From contig NZ_MUNM01000044.1 of the NCBI RefSeq assembly GCF_002286815.1, positions 87,141 to 151,140 on the forward strand: a stretch of DNA of 64,000 nt, in the 5' to 3' direction. The notes beneath the pieces are model-generated. The model was not told the DNA's origin. It searched no databases and saw only the letters and a list, made by a program, of their open reading frames with translations. Of this stretch, positions 1-11,115 are shown piece after piece (the first letter of the stretch is position 1; each line of letters starts with the position of its first letter). Source of the DNA: Pseudomonas sp. PICF141. Its GTDB lineage: Bacteria > Pseudomonadota > Gammaproteobacteria > Pseudomonadales > Pseudomonadaceae. A program made the position numbers and the translations under genes.

Positions 1-547
1 GGCCCAGGGCCAGCACAATTCCCAGCGGCAATGCGCCGACGATACCAACGGTGGCGATCACCAGAGTCAGCATCAGGCCGCCCCATTGGCTGGTCGCCAC
101 TTCGGTCAGACCGAACCAGCCACCGTGCAACAGGACGTAGGCAATGATCGGATAGAGCACCAGAAAGCTCAGGCCGTAGATGGCCTTGTGTGGAACGCGT
201 GCGACGAACAACGGCGCCACGCCAATCACCGCCAGCCACACGGTCAGGTCTACGCGCCAGCGCAGGTCCGTCGGGTAATAACCGTACATGAACTGGCCGA
301 AGCGCTGCTGGATGAACACCCAGCAGGCGCCCTCCTTGGTGCAATCGGCGCGGGTGGTACCGACCCAGTTGGCGTCGAGAATCGCCCAGCTCACGATAGG
401 CGGAACTATCAGGTAAATCAGATAGAACGCGAACAGCGTCAGCAGGGTGTTGATCCAGCTGGAGAACATGTGCGCCCGCATCCACGCCACGACCCCGATG
501 CTGCTGCTCGGTGGTGGCATGTCGGGTTTGAAAGTATGAGTCGTCAT
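1..547 (-). CDS. aapM: General L-amino acid ABC transporter permease AapM (partial, C-terminus off the left edge)
   Basis: Inner-membrane permease of the broad-specificity polar amino-acid ABC importer (Aap/Bzt family). The ATG at 545-547 on the minus strand opens a frame that stays open to the window edge, about 182 codons. It has a short hydrophilic N-terminus, a hydrophobic segment near residues 35-52, a Cys-containing periplasmic loop (DCTKEGACW, near residues 69-77) typical of AapM/BztC, then more membrane segments. It lies 10 bp after the aapQ stop, so the two are co-transcribed. The ATPase gene aapP should lie beyond the left edge. Assignment rests on neighbours and on the family-typical loop. 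Confidence 0.9.
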   Translation of the reverse strand, partial: MTTHTFKPDMPPPSSSIGVVAWMRAHMFSSWINTLLTLFAFYLIYLIVPPIVSWAILDANWVGTTRADCTKEGACWVFIQQRFGQFMYGYYPTDLRWRVDLTVWLAVIGVAPLFVARVPHKAIYGLSFLVLYPIIAYVLLHGGWFGLTEVATSQWGGLMLTLVIATVGIVGALPLGIVLALG

Positions 548-557
548 GCGCTTTTCC

Positions 558-1739
558 TTACCGCTCGATCAGCGCAATGCGCTTGTTGTACCAGTTCATC
601 AGCAGGGAGATGCTGATACTGATCGCCAGGTACACGCTCATGGTGATGGCAATGACTTCGATCGCCTGCCCGGTCTGGTTCAGCACCGTACCGGCAAACA
701 ACGACACCATCTCCGGATAACCGATACCGGCCGCCAGCGAGGAGTTTTTCGCCAGGTTCAGGTATTGGCTGGTCAGCGGTGGAATGATCACGCGTAGGGC
801 TTGCGGGATGATCACCTTGCGCAGGGTCGGACCATTGCGCAAACCCAGCGAGTGAGCCGCTTCGGTCTGGCCGTGACTGACGGACTTGATGCCCGAACGC
901 ACGATTTCAGCGATGAACGCCGCGGTGTACACCGTCAAGGCCAGGGTCAGCGCCAGCAGTTCCGGGATCAGCACCCAGCCACCGACGAAGTTGAAGCCCT
1001 TGAGCTCTGGCATTTCCCAGTGCAGGGGCGCGCCGAAGATCAAGACACACAGCGCAGGGATCACCAGGAACAGCGCCAGGCCTGCCCAGAATTTGTGAAA
1101 GGGCTCGCCGGTGGCTTCGAAGCGTTTGGTCGCCCAGCGGCTCATCAGCACGATGGCCACGATAGCCACGACGATGCTCGCCACAAACGGCCAGAAACCA
1201 TCCGCCGCCAACGCTGCGGGCATGTTCAGGCCGCGGCTGCTGACGAAGAAGGTGTCGCCGAAGTTATGGCTGTTGCGTGGCCCTGGCATGGTCAGGAACA
1301 CCGCGAAGTACCAGAACAGGATTTGCAACAGCGGTGGAATGTTACGGAAGACCTCTACATAGACCGTCGCCAGCTTGGCAATAATCCAGTTCTTCGACAG
1401 CCGTGCCACACCGACGATGAAACCGAGGATCGTCGCCAGGATTACACCGATAAAGGTGACCAGCAGGGTGTTGAGCAAACCGATGACAAACACACGGGCA
1501 TAGCTGTCCGATTCGGTGTAGTCGATCAAGTGCTGAGCGATACCGAAACCGGCGCTGCGCTCAAGAAAGTCGAAACCCGAGGTAATGCCCCGGTGCTGAA
1601 GGTTGGTTTGCGTGTTATCGAACAGAAACCAGCCTAGCGAGACCACCGCCACAATGGTAATGATCTGGAATACCCACGCACGCACTCGTGGATCGCTGAG
1701 GCTGAGCCTCTGCTTAGGTGCGCCGATTGAATTTTGCAT
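558..1739 (-). CDS. aapQ: General L-amino acid ABC transporter permease AapQ
   Basis: Second membrane permease of the Aap amino-acid importer, 393 aa, close to the usual AapQ/BztB length. A cytoplasmic N-terminus precedes a membrane segment at about 26-42, and a long periplasmic insertion separates it from the BPD_transp_1 core. The C-terminal third carries the EAA-type loop that docks with the ATPase (region EAAHSLGLRNGPTLRKVIIP). Start is the ATG at 1739. It sits between aapJ (65-bp gap with a stem-loop) and aapM (10-bp gap), in the order aapJ-Q-M. Confidence 0.93.
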   Translation of the reverse strand: MQNSIGAPKQRLSLSDPRVRAWVFQIITIVAVVSLGWFLFDNTQTNLQHRGITSGFDFLERSAGFGIAQHLIDYTESDSYARVFVIGLLNTLLVTFIGVILATILGFIVGVARLSKNWIIAKLATVYVEVFRNIPPLLQILFWYFAVFLTMPGPRNSHNFGDTFFVSSRGLNMPAALAADGFWPFVASIVVAIVAIVLMSRWATKRFEATGEPFHKFWAGLALFLVIPALCVLIFGAPLHWEMPELKGFNFVGGWVLIPELLALTLALTVYTAAFIAEIVRSGIKSVSHGQTEAAHSLGLRNGPTLRKVIIPQALRVIIPPLTSQYLNLAKNSSLAAGIGYPEMVSLFAGTVLNQTGQAIEVIAITMSVYLAISISISLLMNWYNKRIALIER

Positions 1740-1768
1740 GAAGTGCCCCGCAAATAATGGAACAGAAC

Positions 1769-1797
1769 ATCACCCGGTGGTTGGCCCACCGGGTGAT
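1769..1797 (-). promoter_or_regulatory. Intercistronic stem-loop between aapJ and aapQ
   Basis: A perfect 12-bp inverted repeat (ATCACCCGGTGG / CCACCGGGTGAT) with a 5-nt loop in the 65-bp gap after the aapJ stop. No T-run follows on the transcribed strand, so it is not a simple terminator. In binding-protein ABC operons such hairpins commonly protect the 3' end of the binding-protein message and raise its amount over the permeases. That role is inferred here. Confidence 0.7.
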
Positions 1798-1804
1798 AGA
1801 ACCA

Positions 1805-2836
1805 TCAGCGCACTGGTGGTGCGTATTGAATGCCGCCAGCGTTCCACAGAGCGTTCAGCCCGCGGTCGATTTCCAGCGGAGTTTTCTTGCCGAGGTTCTT
1901 CTCGAACACTTCGCCGTAGTTACCGACTTGTTTGACGATCTGGACCACCCAGTCTTTCTTCACTTTCAAGTCTTTGCCGTATTCACCGTCCGAGCCCAGC
2001 AGACGAGCGACGTCCGGGTTCTTGGTGGATTTGGCTTCAGCTTCGACGTTCGCCGAAGTGACGCCTGCTTCTTCGGCGTTGAGCATGGCGTAACCGGTCC
2101 AGCGCACGATGGCCAGCCACTCGTCGTCGCCGTTACGCACGACCGGGCCCAGCGGCTCTTTGGAGATGGTTTCCGGCAGCACCACGTAGTCCTTCGGCGA
2201 GGCCAGCTTGCTGCGCTGGGCGAACAATTGGGACTTGTCGGAAGTCAGCACATCGCAACGACCGGATTCCAGCGACTTGGCGCTTTCATCAGAGGTGTCG
2301 AAAGTGATCGGGGTGTATTTCAGACCATTGCCGCGGAAGTAGTCGGAAACGTTCAGCTCGGTGGTGGTACCGGCCTGGATGCAGATGGTCGCGCCATCCA
2401 GCTCTTTGGCGCTCTTGACGCCCAGCTTGTTGTTTACCAGGAAGCCGATGCCGTCGTAGTAAGTGATGAAGCCAGGAAACTTCAGGCCCATGCCCGCGTC
2501 ACGGGAACTGGTCATGGTGGTGTTGCGCGACAGGATGTCGATTTCACCGGACTGCAGCGCGGTGAAACGCTCTTTGGCGTTCAACTGGCTGAATTTGACC
2601 TTGGTCGCGTCGCCGAATACGGCGGCGGCTACAGCGCGACAGAAGTCAGCATCGATACCGACGATCTTGCCAGTGGCGTCCGGAACCGAGAAACCCGGCA
2701 GACCGTCACTCACACCACACTGCACGAAACCTTTCTTTTGCACTGCATCCAGGGTTGCACCCGCCTGAGCGAACCCACTGACACCGAGCACTGCGGCTGC
2801 AGTCACGATGGCCAGGGTGGATTTCATTAACTTCAT
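1805..2836 (-). CDS. aapJ: General L-amino acid ABC transporter periplasmic binding protein AapJ
   Basis: Periplasmic solute-binding protein that delivers acidic, polar and other L-amino acids to the AapQM permease. 343 aa, the normal family length. An N-terminal signal peptide (MKLMKSTLAIVTAAAVLGVS, cleavage near FAQA) is followed by an SBP_bac_3 fold starting at about residue 35. The ATG at 2836 is preceded by a good ribosome site (GGAGG, 7 nt upstream). It is first in the aap operon. The upstream gap to estB is 469 bp and I see no convincing sigma-54 or sigma-70 promoter in it. Confidence 0.95.
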   Translation of the reverse strand: MKLMKSTLAIVTAAAVLGVSGFAQAGATLDAVQKKGFVQCGVSDGLPGFSVPDATGKIVGIDADFCRAVAAAVFGDATKVKFSQLNAKERFTALQSGEIDILSRNTTMTSSRDAGMGLKFPGFITYYDGIGFLVNNKLGVKSAKELDGATICIQAGTTTELNVSDYFRGNGLKYTPITFDTSDESAKSLESGRCDVLTSDKSQLFAQRSKLASPKDYVVLPETISKEPLGPVVRNGDDEWLAIVRWTGYAMLNAEEAGVTSANVEAEAKSTKNPDVARLLGSDGEYGKDLKVKKDWVVQIVKQVGNYGEVFEKNLGKKTPLEIDRGLNALWNAGGIQYAPPVR

Positions 2837-2937
2837 TCAAACCTCCAGTTTTGCTCTTGTTGTGTCGGAGCTTGAGCCCTGTCGCACCCTTATGAGGCGT
2901 TATTGACCCAATGTTGGCTTTTTTTAGGGTCAACCGA

Positions 2938-3215
2938 CGCAGGACCGTCGCCATGAGTCTAGTAGGAGAAAACCCGCGTTCCGGATAACTCCCTTCTCAC
3001 CAATCGGCCGAACGGGCGGTAGCCCTTTCACGTTCGCGAAGCCCGTAGCGGCCACTGGCGAACATCCATCACCGGATTCTTTGCTATCCCATGACAAGCC
3101 ATACACTGATAGTGTTACCGCAAGGCATGAGATTGGTTGCACAGGCTTCCCCATAGCAAAGCCCGTACCAGACCGCTCGCTAAAGCGATTCAGCGCAAGA
3201 TCAATAGCAAAACTT
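2938..3215. other. Gene-free, hairpin-rich stretch between aapJ and estB; possible structured RNA or degenerate repeat
   Basis: The 469-bp gap 2837-3305 has no credible gene. It contains several nested inverted repeats: GTTCGC/GCGAAC at 3032-3063, CTTTGCTAT/ATAGCAAAG at 3079-3161, and the perfect hairpin ACACT-GAT-AGTGT at 3103-3115 inside it. A 125-codon minus-strand frame covers the stretch (2930-3307), but its ATG overlaps the estB start and it has no plausible ribosome site. Base composition is less coding-like than the flanks. It could be a structured leader of aapJ, a small RNA, or a genome repeat; the sequence alone does not decide. Confidence 0.4.
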
Positions 3216-3278
3216 TCAACCTTGCGACATCTTCTTAACTGATCAACCCATTGCGCACTCGAACCTCGCACTTCTTGA

Positions 3279-3962
<684 letters not shown>

Positions 3963-4047
3963 AAGCGACCCATTGATCCATCCCACTACGCCGCGCCCGA
4001 TTCTTGCATTACACTGGCCGGCGTATATTCCTTAACCAATTGATGAG

Positions 4048-5535
4048 ATGACCGTGCTCAAAGCACTCAAGAAAATGTTCGGTAAAAGCGAGACTGAGCA
4101 GCTCGCGCCAGTCTCCAGCGCTCCTTCTCACACTCCCAGCCACCGCACCGACGGTAATCAGCCTGGCCGGACCGCAACCGTAGCCGCACCGAAACACGAA
4201 CCGGTGACCACACCGACCGCTCCCGCCGTCAAGCCCATCGCCTCTGAGCCGCCGCGCAGCGAAGCCCCGAAACCGCCAAAACCGCGTCGCGAACCCAAGC
4301 CAAAAGCGCCGGTTATTCCCTGGAAACTCGAAGATTTCGTCGTCGAACCCCAGGAAGGCAAAACCCGCTTCCACGATTTCAAACTCGCCCCCGAACTGAT
4401 GCATGCCATTCAGGACCTGGGCTTTCCGTACTGCACGCCGATCCAGGCGCAAGTGCTTGGCTTCACCCTCGCGGGCAAAGACGCCATCGGTCGCGCCCAG
4501 ACCGGCACCGGCAAAACCGCCGCGTTCCTGATTTCGATCATCACCCAGTTGCTGCAGACCCCGCCGCCCAAAGAACGCTACATGGGTGAACCGCGGGCAC
4601 TGATCATCGCCCCGACCCGGGAACTGGTGGTGCAGATCGCCAAGGACGCAGCCGACCTGACCAAATACACCGGCCTCAACGTCATGACGTTTGTCGGCGG
4701 CATGGATTTCGACAAGCAGCTCAAGCAGCTCGAAGCCCGTCACTGCGACATCCTCGTGGCCACTCCGGGCCGCTTGCTCGACTTCAACCAGCGTGGCGAC
4801 GTGCACCTGGACATGGTCGAAGTCATGGTGCTGGACGAAGCCGACCGGATGCTCGACATGGGTTTCATCCCACAAGTGCGTCAGATCATTCGCCAGACCC
4901 CGCCAAAGAACGAGCGTCAGACGCTGCTGTTCTCCGCGACCTTCACCGATGACGTGATGAACCTCGCCAAGCAATGGACCACCGACCCCTCGATCGTCGA
5001 GATCGAAGCGCAGAACGTGGCCAGCGAAAACGTCGAGCAACACATCTACGCGGTGGCCGGAGCCGACAAATACAAACTGCTCTACAACCTGGTCAACGAT
5101 AACGGCTGGGAGCGGGTGATGGTCTTCGCCAACCGCAAGGACGAGGTGCGGCGCATCGAAGAACGCCTGGTGCGCGATGGCGTCAACGCGGCGCAACTGT
5201 CTGGCGATGTGCCGCAGCACAAGCGCATCAAGACCCTCGAAGGTTTCCGCGAAGGCAAGATCCGCGTGCTGGTGGCCACCGATGTGGCCGGTCGCGGTAT
5301 TCACATCGACGGCATCAGCCACGTGATCAACTTCACTTTGCCGGAAGTCCCGGACGACTACGTGCACCGCATCGGTCGTACCGGCCGTGCCGGCGCCGAT
5401 GGCGTGTCCATTAGCTTTGCCGGTGAAGACGACTCCTACCAGCTACCGTCCATCGAGGCGTTGCTGGGTCGCAAGATCAGTTGTGAAACGCCACCGACGC
5501 ATCTGCTGCGGGCGGTTGAGCGCAAGCGCCCGTAA
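4048..5535 (+). CDS. rhlB: DEAD-box ATP-dependent RNA helicase RhlB
   Basis: RNA helicase of the RhlB group, which unwinds structured RNA and assists RNA decay. 495 aa. The first 90 residues are a low-complexity Pro/Ala/Lys-rich tail absent from enterobacterial RhlB. The two RecA-like domains follow: Q-motif near 115-130, motif I AQTGTGKT at 150-157, DEAD at 263-266, SAT in LLFSATFT, and [10 protein letters not shown] near 445. The ATG at 4048 is chosen because the nearby ATG at 4043 is closed at once by a stop. A rho-independent terminator follows. Confidence 0.93.
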   Translation: MTVLKALKKMFGKSETEQLAPVSSAPSHTPSHRTDGNQPGRTATVAAPKHEPVTTPTAPAVKPIASEPPRSEAPKPPKPRREPKPKAPVIPWKLEDFVVEPQEGKTRFHDFKLAPELMHAIQDLGFPYCTPIQAQVLGFTLAGKDAIGRAQTGTGKTAAFLISIITQLLQTPPPKERYMGEPRALIIAPTRELVVQIAKDAADLTKYTGLNVMTFVGGMDFDKQLKQLEARHCDILVATPGRLLDFNQRGDVHLDMVEVMVLDEADRMLDMGFIPQVRQIIRQTPPKNERQTLLFSATFTDDVMNLAKQWTTDPSIVEIEAQNVASENVEQHIYAVAGADKYKLLYNLVNDNGWERVMVFANRKDEVRRIEERLVRDGVNAAQLSGDVPQHKRIKTLEGFREGKIRVLVATDVAGRGIHIDGISHVINFTLPEVPDDYVHRIGRTGRAGADGVSISFAGEDDSYQLPSIEALLGRKISCETPPTHLLRAVERKRP

Positions 5536-5554
5536 CCCGGGCCTTCAGAAAGAG

Positions 5555-5585
5555 GCGCAGCCGGAAACGGACTGCGCTTTTTTTT
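5555..5585 (+). terminator. Rho-independent terminator of rhlB
   Basis: GCGCAG at 5555-5560 pairs with CTGCGC at 5572-5577 and is followed by eight T residues. It begins 19 bp after the rhlB stop codon and separates rhlB from the dau promoter. Confidence 0.85.
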
Positions 5586-5608
5586 CGTCCGGCTTTTTCA
5601 ACAGGTGC

Positions 5609-5648
5609 TTGATCAAGACAACTAAAAGTCCATAATGGACAAATTAGT
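5609..5648 (+). promoter_or_regulatory. dauB promoter with palindromic operator, probable DauR site
   Basis: A sigma-70-like promoter can be drawn: TTGATC at 5609-5614, 16 bp, then CATAAT at 5631-5636. Centred on the -10 is a perfect palindrome GTCCAT-A-ATGGAC (5628-5640), extended by matching outer arms ACTAA (5621-5625) and TTAGT (5644-5648). A repressor bound here would block the polymerase. DauR is the local candidate, since P. aeruginosa DauR is known to repress dauBAR. A near copy lies upstream of the binding-protein gene at 9631-9647. Confidence 0.7.
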
Positions 5649-5673
5649 TTACTTTCAGCGCCCGGAGCCGACC

Positions 5674-7901
<2,228 letters not shown>

Positions 7902-7999
7902 CGCTGATCCTGCCCCCTGAGGTGACGTGTCCACACGATTGCGGCAAACTTCCAGTGCCCCTTTTAACGGGGCGCTGACGCTGCCTGGAGTTGCACTGT

Positions 8000-8641
8000 A
8001 TGAACGCACCTGAAAAAGACTCGGCCCTGGACGCTACGTCCATGGACAACTTCCGCGCGATTGCCGATGCGATCGCCACGTTGTTCTTCCCTCACGCCGA
8101 GGTGGTGCTGCACGACCTGCGCACGCAGAAGGTCGATTACATCGCCAACAACCTGTCCAAACGGGAAATCGGCGACGACTCGTCGCTGGAAGACATGCTC
8201 AGCGACGACGTCAGCGAACGAAACATCGGGCCGTACGAAAAGCTCAACTGGGACGGCCAGAAAATTCGCAGTCTCAGCAGCGTGCTGCGCGACAGCGAAG
8301 GGCGTCCACTGGCGGTGCTGTGCATCAACCTGAATATTTCGTTGTTCGAAAACGCGAAAGCGGCGCTGGATTTGTTCCTGTCGCCGACCAAGCTGATCCC
8401 GCAACCGGACTCACTGTTTCGCGATGACTGGCAGGAGCGGATCAACACCTTTCTCCACACCTGGCTGCGCGAGCGCCAGCTGAGCCTGAACGTGCTGACC
8501 CGCGACCACAAACGCGAACTGGTGCTGGCGCTGCACGCCGAAGGTGCCTTCAAAGGCAAAAGCGCCTCCAACTATGTGGCCAATGTGCTGAACATGGGGC
8601 GGGCGACGGTGTACAAGCATTTGAAGGAATTGAAGGGCTGA
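8000..8641 (+). CDS. dauR: Transcriptional regulator DauR (YheO-like PAS plus C-terminal HTH)
   Basis: DNA-binding repressor of D-arginine/D-lysine catabolism; in P. aeruginosa DauR represses dauBAR and is released by D-Arg or D-Lys. 213 aa from the ATG at 8000; CTGGAG 10-15 nt upstream is the ribosome site. A YheO-like PAS ligand domain spans about 18-120 and a helix-turn-helix lies at about 155-212 (ASNYVANVLNMGRATVYKHL). It sits 98 bp after dauA on the same strand. The palindromes at 5621-5648 and 9631-9647 are its likely targets. Confidence 0.88.
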   Translation: MNAPEKDSALDATSMDNFRAIADAIATLFFPHAEVVLHDLRTQKVDYIANNLSKREIGDDSSLEDMLSDDVSERNIGPYEKLNWDGQKIRSLSSVLRDSEGRPLAVLCINLNISLFENAKAALDLFLSPTKLIPQPDSLFRDDWQERINTFLHTWLRERQLSLNVLTRDHKRELVLALHAEGAFKGKSASNYVANVLNMGRATVYKHLKELKG

Positions 8642-8672
8642 GCCCTGAGATCCTGGTCGATTGAAAGGGCCC

Positions 8673-8764
8673 CTTCGCGGGCAAGCCTCGCTCCTACAGG
8701 TTTCGCATCGTTCACCCGATTTGTGAACAACGTTGGACCGTAGGAGCGAGGCTTGCCCGCGAAA
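8673..8764. repeat. REP doublet after dauR
   Basis: Two inverted copies of the GTAGGAGCGAGGCTTGCCCG element face each other (8674-8697 and 8740-8763) with about 42 nt between them. They lie between the convergent dauR and binding-protein genes. Confidence 0.9.
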
Positions 8765-8772
8765 GCGATTGT

Positions 8773-9549
8773 TCAGTCGCCGTAGATATCCGACTTGAAA
8801 TACTTCTGCGAGATCTTCTGGTATTCGCCGCTGGCGCGAATGTCGTCGATCGCCTTGTTCAGGTCCGCCACCAATTGCGTGTTGCCCTTGCGCACCGCAA
8901 TCCCGGCGCCCTCACCCACGTATTTGGGGTCTTTCAATTCCGGCCCGACAAACGCATAGCCCTTGCCACGCGGCATCGCCAGGAAGTCACTCAACGGAAT
9001 GGTGTCGGCAAAAATCGCATCGAGACGACCGGCGGCCAGGTCCATGTAGATTTCTTCGTTGTTGCTGTAGCGCTTGACGTTGATGCCCTTCGGTTCAAAA
9101 ACTTCGGTGGCATAACGGTCGGTGGTAGTGGCGCGCTGCACGCCGATATTCTTGCCCTTGAGGCTGGCGTACTGGTCATCCACCACTGCGCCGTCCTTCA
9201 TCACCAGACGCGATGAAGTGAAGTAATACTTGTGACTGAAGTCCACTGATTTCTTGCGGTCTTCATTGATGGTCATCGACGACAGGGCCATGTCGATTTT
9301 CTTCACTTTCAGGGAAGGAATCAGACCATCGAACTCGCCTTCGACCCACTCACACTTGACCTTCATCTGTGCGCACAGGGCATTGCCGATTTCGTAGTCG
9401 AAACCGACGATCTTGCCTTCCTGGGTTTTGGACGCGAACGGCGGATAAGCCGCTTCGATGCCGATGCGCAGGGTTTTCTCGGCGGCAAACACGCTACTGC
9501 ACGCCAACAGGCTCAGGGCCAGACCGGTGATGAGGGGGAATTTCTTCAT
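8773..9549 (-). CDS. Periplasmic amino-acid (probably basic amino acid) binding protein next to dauBAR
   Basis: Family-3 solute-binding protein, 258 aa, with a clear signal peptide ([20 protein letters not shown], cleavage near VFA-A). SBP_bac_3 signatures include GIEAAYPPF and [11 protein letters not shown] near the N-terminus. By length and position it matches the arginine/ornithine-type binding protein found beside dauBAR in P. aeruginosa. The start is the ATG at 9549; the frame extends back to 9636 but crosses the promoter. There are no permease genes here, so it must use a transporter encoded elsewhere, or act as a sensor. Its promoter carries an operator like that of dauB. Confidence 0.85.
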   Translation of the reverse strand: MKKFPLITGLALSLLACSSVFAAEKTLRIGIEAAYPPFASKTQEGKIVGFDYEIGNALCAQMKVKCEWVEGEFDGLIPSLKVKKIDMALSSMTINEDRKKSVDFSHKYYFTSSRLVMKDGAVVDDQYASLKGKNIGVQRATTTDRYATEVFEPKGINVKRYSNNEEIYMDLAAGRLDAIFADTIPLSDFLAMPRGKGYAFVGPELKDPKYVGEGAGIAVRKGNTQLVADLNKAIDDIRASGEYQKISQKYFKSDIYGD

Positions 9550-9630
9550 ATTCGTTCTCTCGCGGGTTGTTGTTGGTTTGGCAAGACAGAAGAAAAAATT
9601 GAAACGGAGCACGCTTTTTTGTACTTGGAA

Positions 9631-9663
9631 TTCCATACTGGACTTTTATGTATTTTCCGTCAA
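9631..9663 (-). promoter_or_regulatory. Promoter of the binding-protein gene with a dau-type operator
   Basis: On the minus strand TTGACG (9663-9658), 17 bp, then CAGTAT (9640-9635) form a candidate promoter. The operator AAAAGTCCAGTATGGAA (9647-9631) matches the dauB operator AAAAGTCCATAATGGAC in 14 of 17 positions. It sits in the same place, over the -10. This strongly suggests one regulator, most simply DauR, for both promoters. Confidence 0.6.
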
Positions 9664-9715
9664 TCAGGCAAGCAGCCTCATACCCCTCCTCCGGTCGGGT
9701 GCTGACACAAATATG

Positions 9716-9764
9716 AAAAAGGCCGAGTCGATGCTTCGCCAACAAGCGAAACACCGACCCGGCC
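9716..9764 (-). terminator. Rho-independent terminator of hmp
   Basis: On the minus strand an imperfect stem GGCCGGGTCGGTGTTTCGC / GCGAAGCATCGACTCGGCC with a 6-nt loop is followed by five T residues. It starts 22 bp after the hmp stop. Confidence 0.85.
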
Positions 9765-9785
9765 CCGCGGGAACCGCCCAGCGAG

Positions 9786-10967
9786 TTATTCCAGCACGGC
9801 AGCCGGCCCGAAGAATTCGTAACGGCTTTGCTTCTCCGGCACGCCCAAGGCCTTGAGGTGACGCTTGATCGCCGCCATGAAGCCTTTAGGCCCCAGGAAG
9901 TACGCATCCACGTCACGCTGTTCCGGCAGCCACTCGCCCAGTTGCGCCTGGCTCAACAGGCCAACCTTGTCCGCCGCCGGGCTGATGCCGTCGTCTTCGG
10001 CATAGCAATAAAAACGCTTGAGCTGCGGATGACGCTCGGCCAAGCCATCGATCCAGTCACGGAAGGCATGCACGCTACCGTTGCGCGCGCAGTGGATAAA
10101 ATGCACCGGCCGCTGGGTCGCCAGCGCCGCTTCGAGCATCGGCAATGTCGGAGTAATGCCGACACCGCCACTGATCAGCACCAGCGGTTTGTCGCTGGCG
10201 GTCAGGGTGAAATCGCCCGCTGGCGGGAACAGCATGATGCTTGCGCCGACGTGCAGTTGATCGTGCAAATGGTTGGAAGCGCGGCCGCCGGTTTCGCGTT
10301 TGACGCTGATGCGGTACTGACCTTTGTTCGCCAGCGCCGACAGCGAATAGTTGCGTCGAATTTCTTCGCCATCGAGGATCAGTTTCATGCCGATGTACTG
10401 GCCTGGCTCTGCCGCAAGAATCGGGCCCTTGTCCGCCGGCTCGAAGTAGAACGAGGTGATTTCCGCGCTCTCCTCGACCTTGGCCGCCACGATGAATTCC
10501 CGCGCACCACGCCAGCCGCCCGGCGCCTGGGCTTTCTGGTCGTAGATGCTGGCTTCGGCGCCGATCAGGATCTCGGCCAATTGACCATAGGCCGCGCCCC
10601 AGGCACTCATCACTTCAGGCGTGGCGATCTCTTCGCCCAGCACTTCGGAGATCGCTCGCAACAGGCAGCTGCCCACAATCGGGTAATGCTCCGGCAGGAT
10701 TTGCAGGGCCACGTGCTTGTTGATGATTTTGCTCACCAGGTCGCCCAACTGATCGAGCTGGTCGATGTGCCGCGCATACATCAATACACCGTTGGCCAGG
10801 GCGCGTGGCTGATCGCCACTGGCTTGGTGAGCCTGGTTGAACAGCGGACGGACTTCCGGGTATTCGGAGAGCATCATGCGATAGAAGTGAGTGATCAACG
10901 CTTCGCCGCCGCTTTCCAGCAAGGGCACGGTGGATTTGATAATTGCACGGTCTTGAACGCTAAGCAT
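9786..10967 (-). CDS. hmp: Flavohemoglobin, nitric oxide dioxygenase
   Basis: Converts NO, O2 and NAD(P)H to nitrate, protecting the cell from nitrosative stress. 393 aa, the standard length. A globin domain occupies about 1-140, with the proximal-His region NKHVALQ near residue 85. The FAD-binding domain at about 150-260 contains RNYSLSA and GRASNHLHD. The NAD-binding domain at 265-390 contains ISGGVGITP. The start is the ATG at 10967, giving the usual N-terminus MLSVQDRAIIKST. It is divergent from its probable activator gene, with sigma-54 and NorR-type sites between. It is called fhp in P. aeruginosa. Confidence 0.95.
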   Translation of the reverse strand: MLSVQDRAIIKSTVPLLESGGEALITHFYRMMLSEYPEVRPLFNQAHQASGDQPRALANGVLMYARHIDQLDQLGDLVSKIINKHVALQILPEHYPIVGSCLLRAISEVLGEEIATPEVMSAWGAAYGQLAEILIGAEASIYDQKAQAPGGWRGAREFIVAAKVEESAEITSFYFEPADKGPILAAEPGQYIGMKLILDGEEIRRNYSLSALANKGQYRISVKRETGGRASNHLHDQLHVGASIMLFPPAGDFTLTASDKPLVLISGGVGITPTLPMLEAALATQRPVHFIHCARNGSVHAFRDWIDGLAERHPQLKRFYCYAEDDGISPAADKVGLLSQAQLGEWLPEQRDVDAYFLGPKGFMAAIKRHLKALGVPEKQSRYEFFGPAAVLE

Positions 10968-11007
10968 AAAGGGCGACTCCTGAGCTTTATGTGAATATCT
11001 TTCACCT

Positions 11008-11024
11008 ATCAGTTTCCATGCCAA
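11008..11024 (-). promoter_or_regulatory. Candidate sigma-54 promoter of hmp
   Basis: On the minus strand TTGGCATGGAAACTGAT has a good -24 element (TTGGCATG) and a degenerate -12 (CTGA rather than TTGC). It lies 41 bp upstream of the hmp start codon and downstream of the NorR-type sites. This fits activation by the sigma-54-dependent regulator encoded next door. Confidence 0.5.
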
Positions 11025-11064
11025 CAATTAAACCCTTACAAATCATCAACTTAAAAACGAAGTA

Positions 11065-11101
11065 GTCATATCGACACGCGACGCTTTATAGTCACACCGA
11101 C
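11065..11101. promoter_or_regulatory. Two NorR/FhpR enhancer sites (GT-N7-AC)
   Basis: GTCATATCGAC at 11065-11075 and GTCACACCGAC at 11091-11101 both fit the NorR core GT-N7-AC and share GTCA-N3-CGAC. Their centres are 26 bp apart. They lie between hmp and norR, upstream of the sigma-54-like promoter of hmp and close to the norR start, so the regulator may also control itself. Confidence 0.65.
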
Positions 11102-11115
11102 TACACGGAGTCATT

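Noticed and set aside
4009..5367. 452-codon minus-strand frame opposite rhlB
   Set aside because: Reverse-strand shadow of the helicase; Val/His/Phe-rich repeats reflect codons of the real gene read backwards.
9549..9636. Upstream extension of the binding-protein frame to 9636
   Set aside because: The extra 29 residues run across the promoter/operator and displace the signal peptide from the N-terminus.
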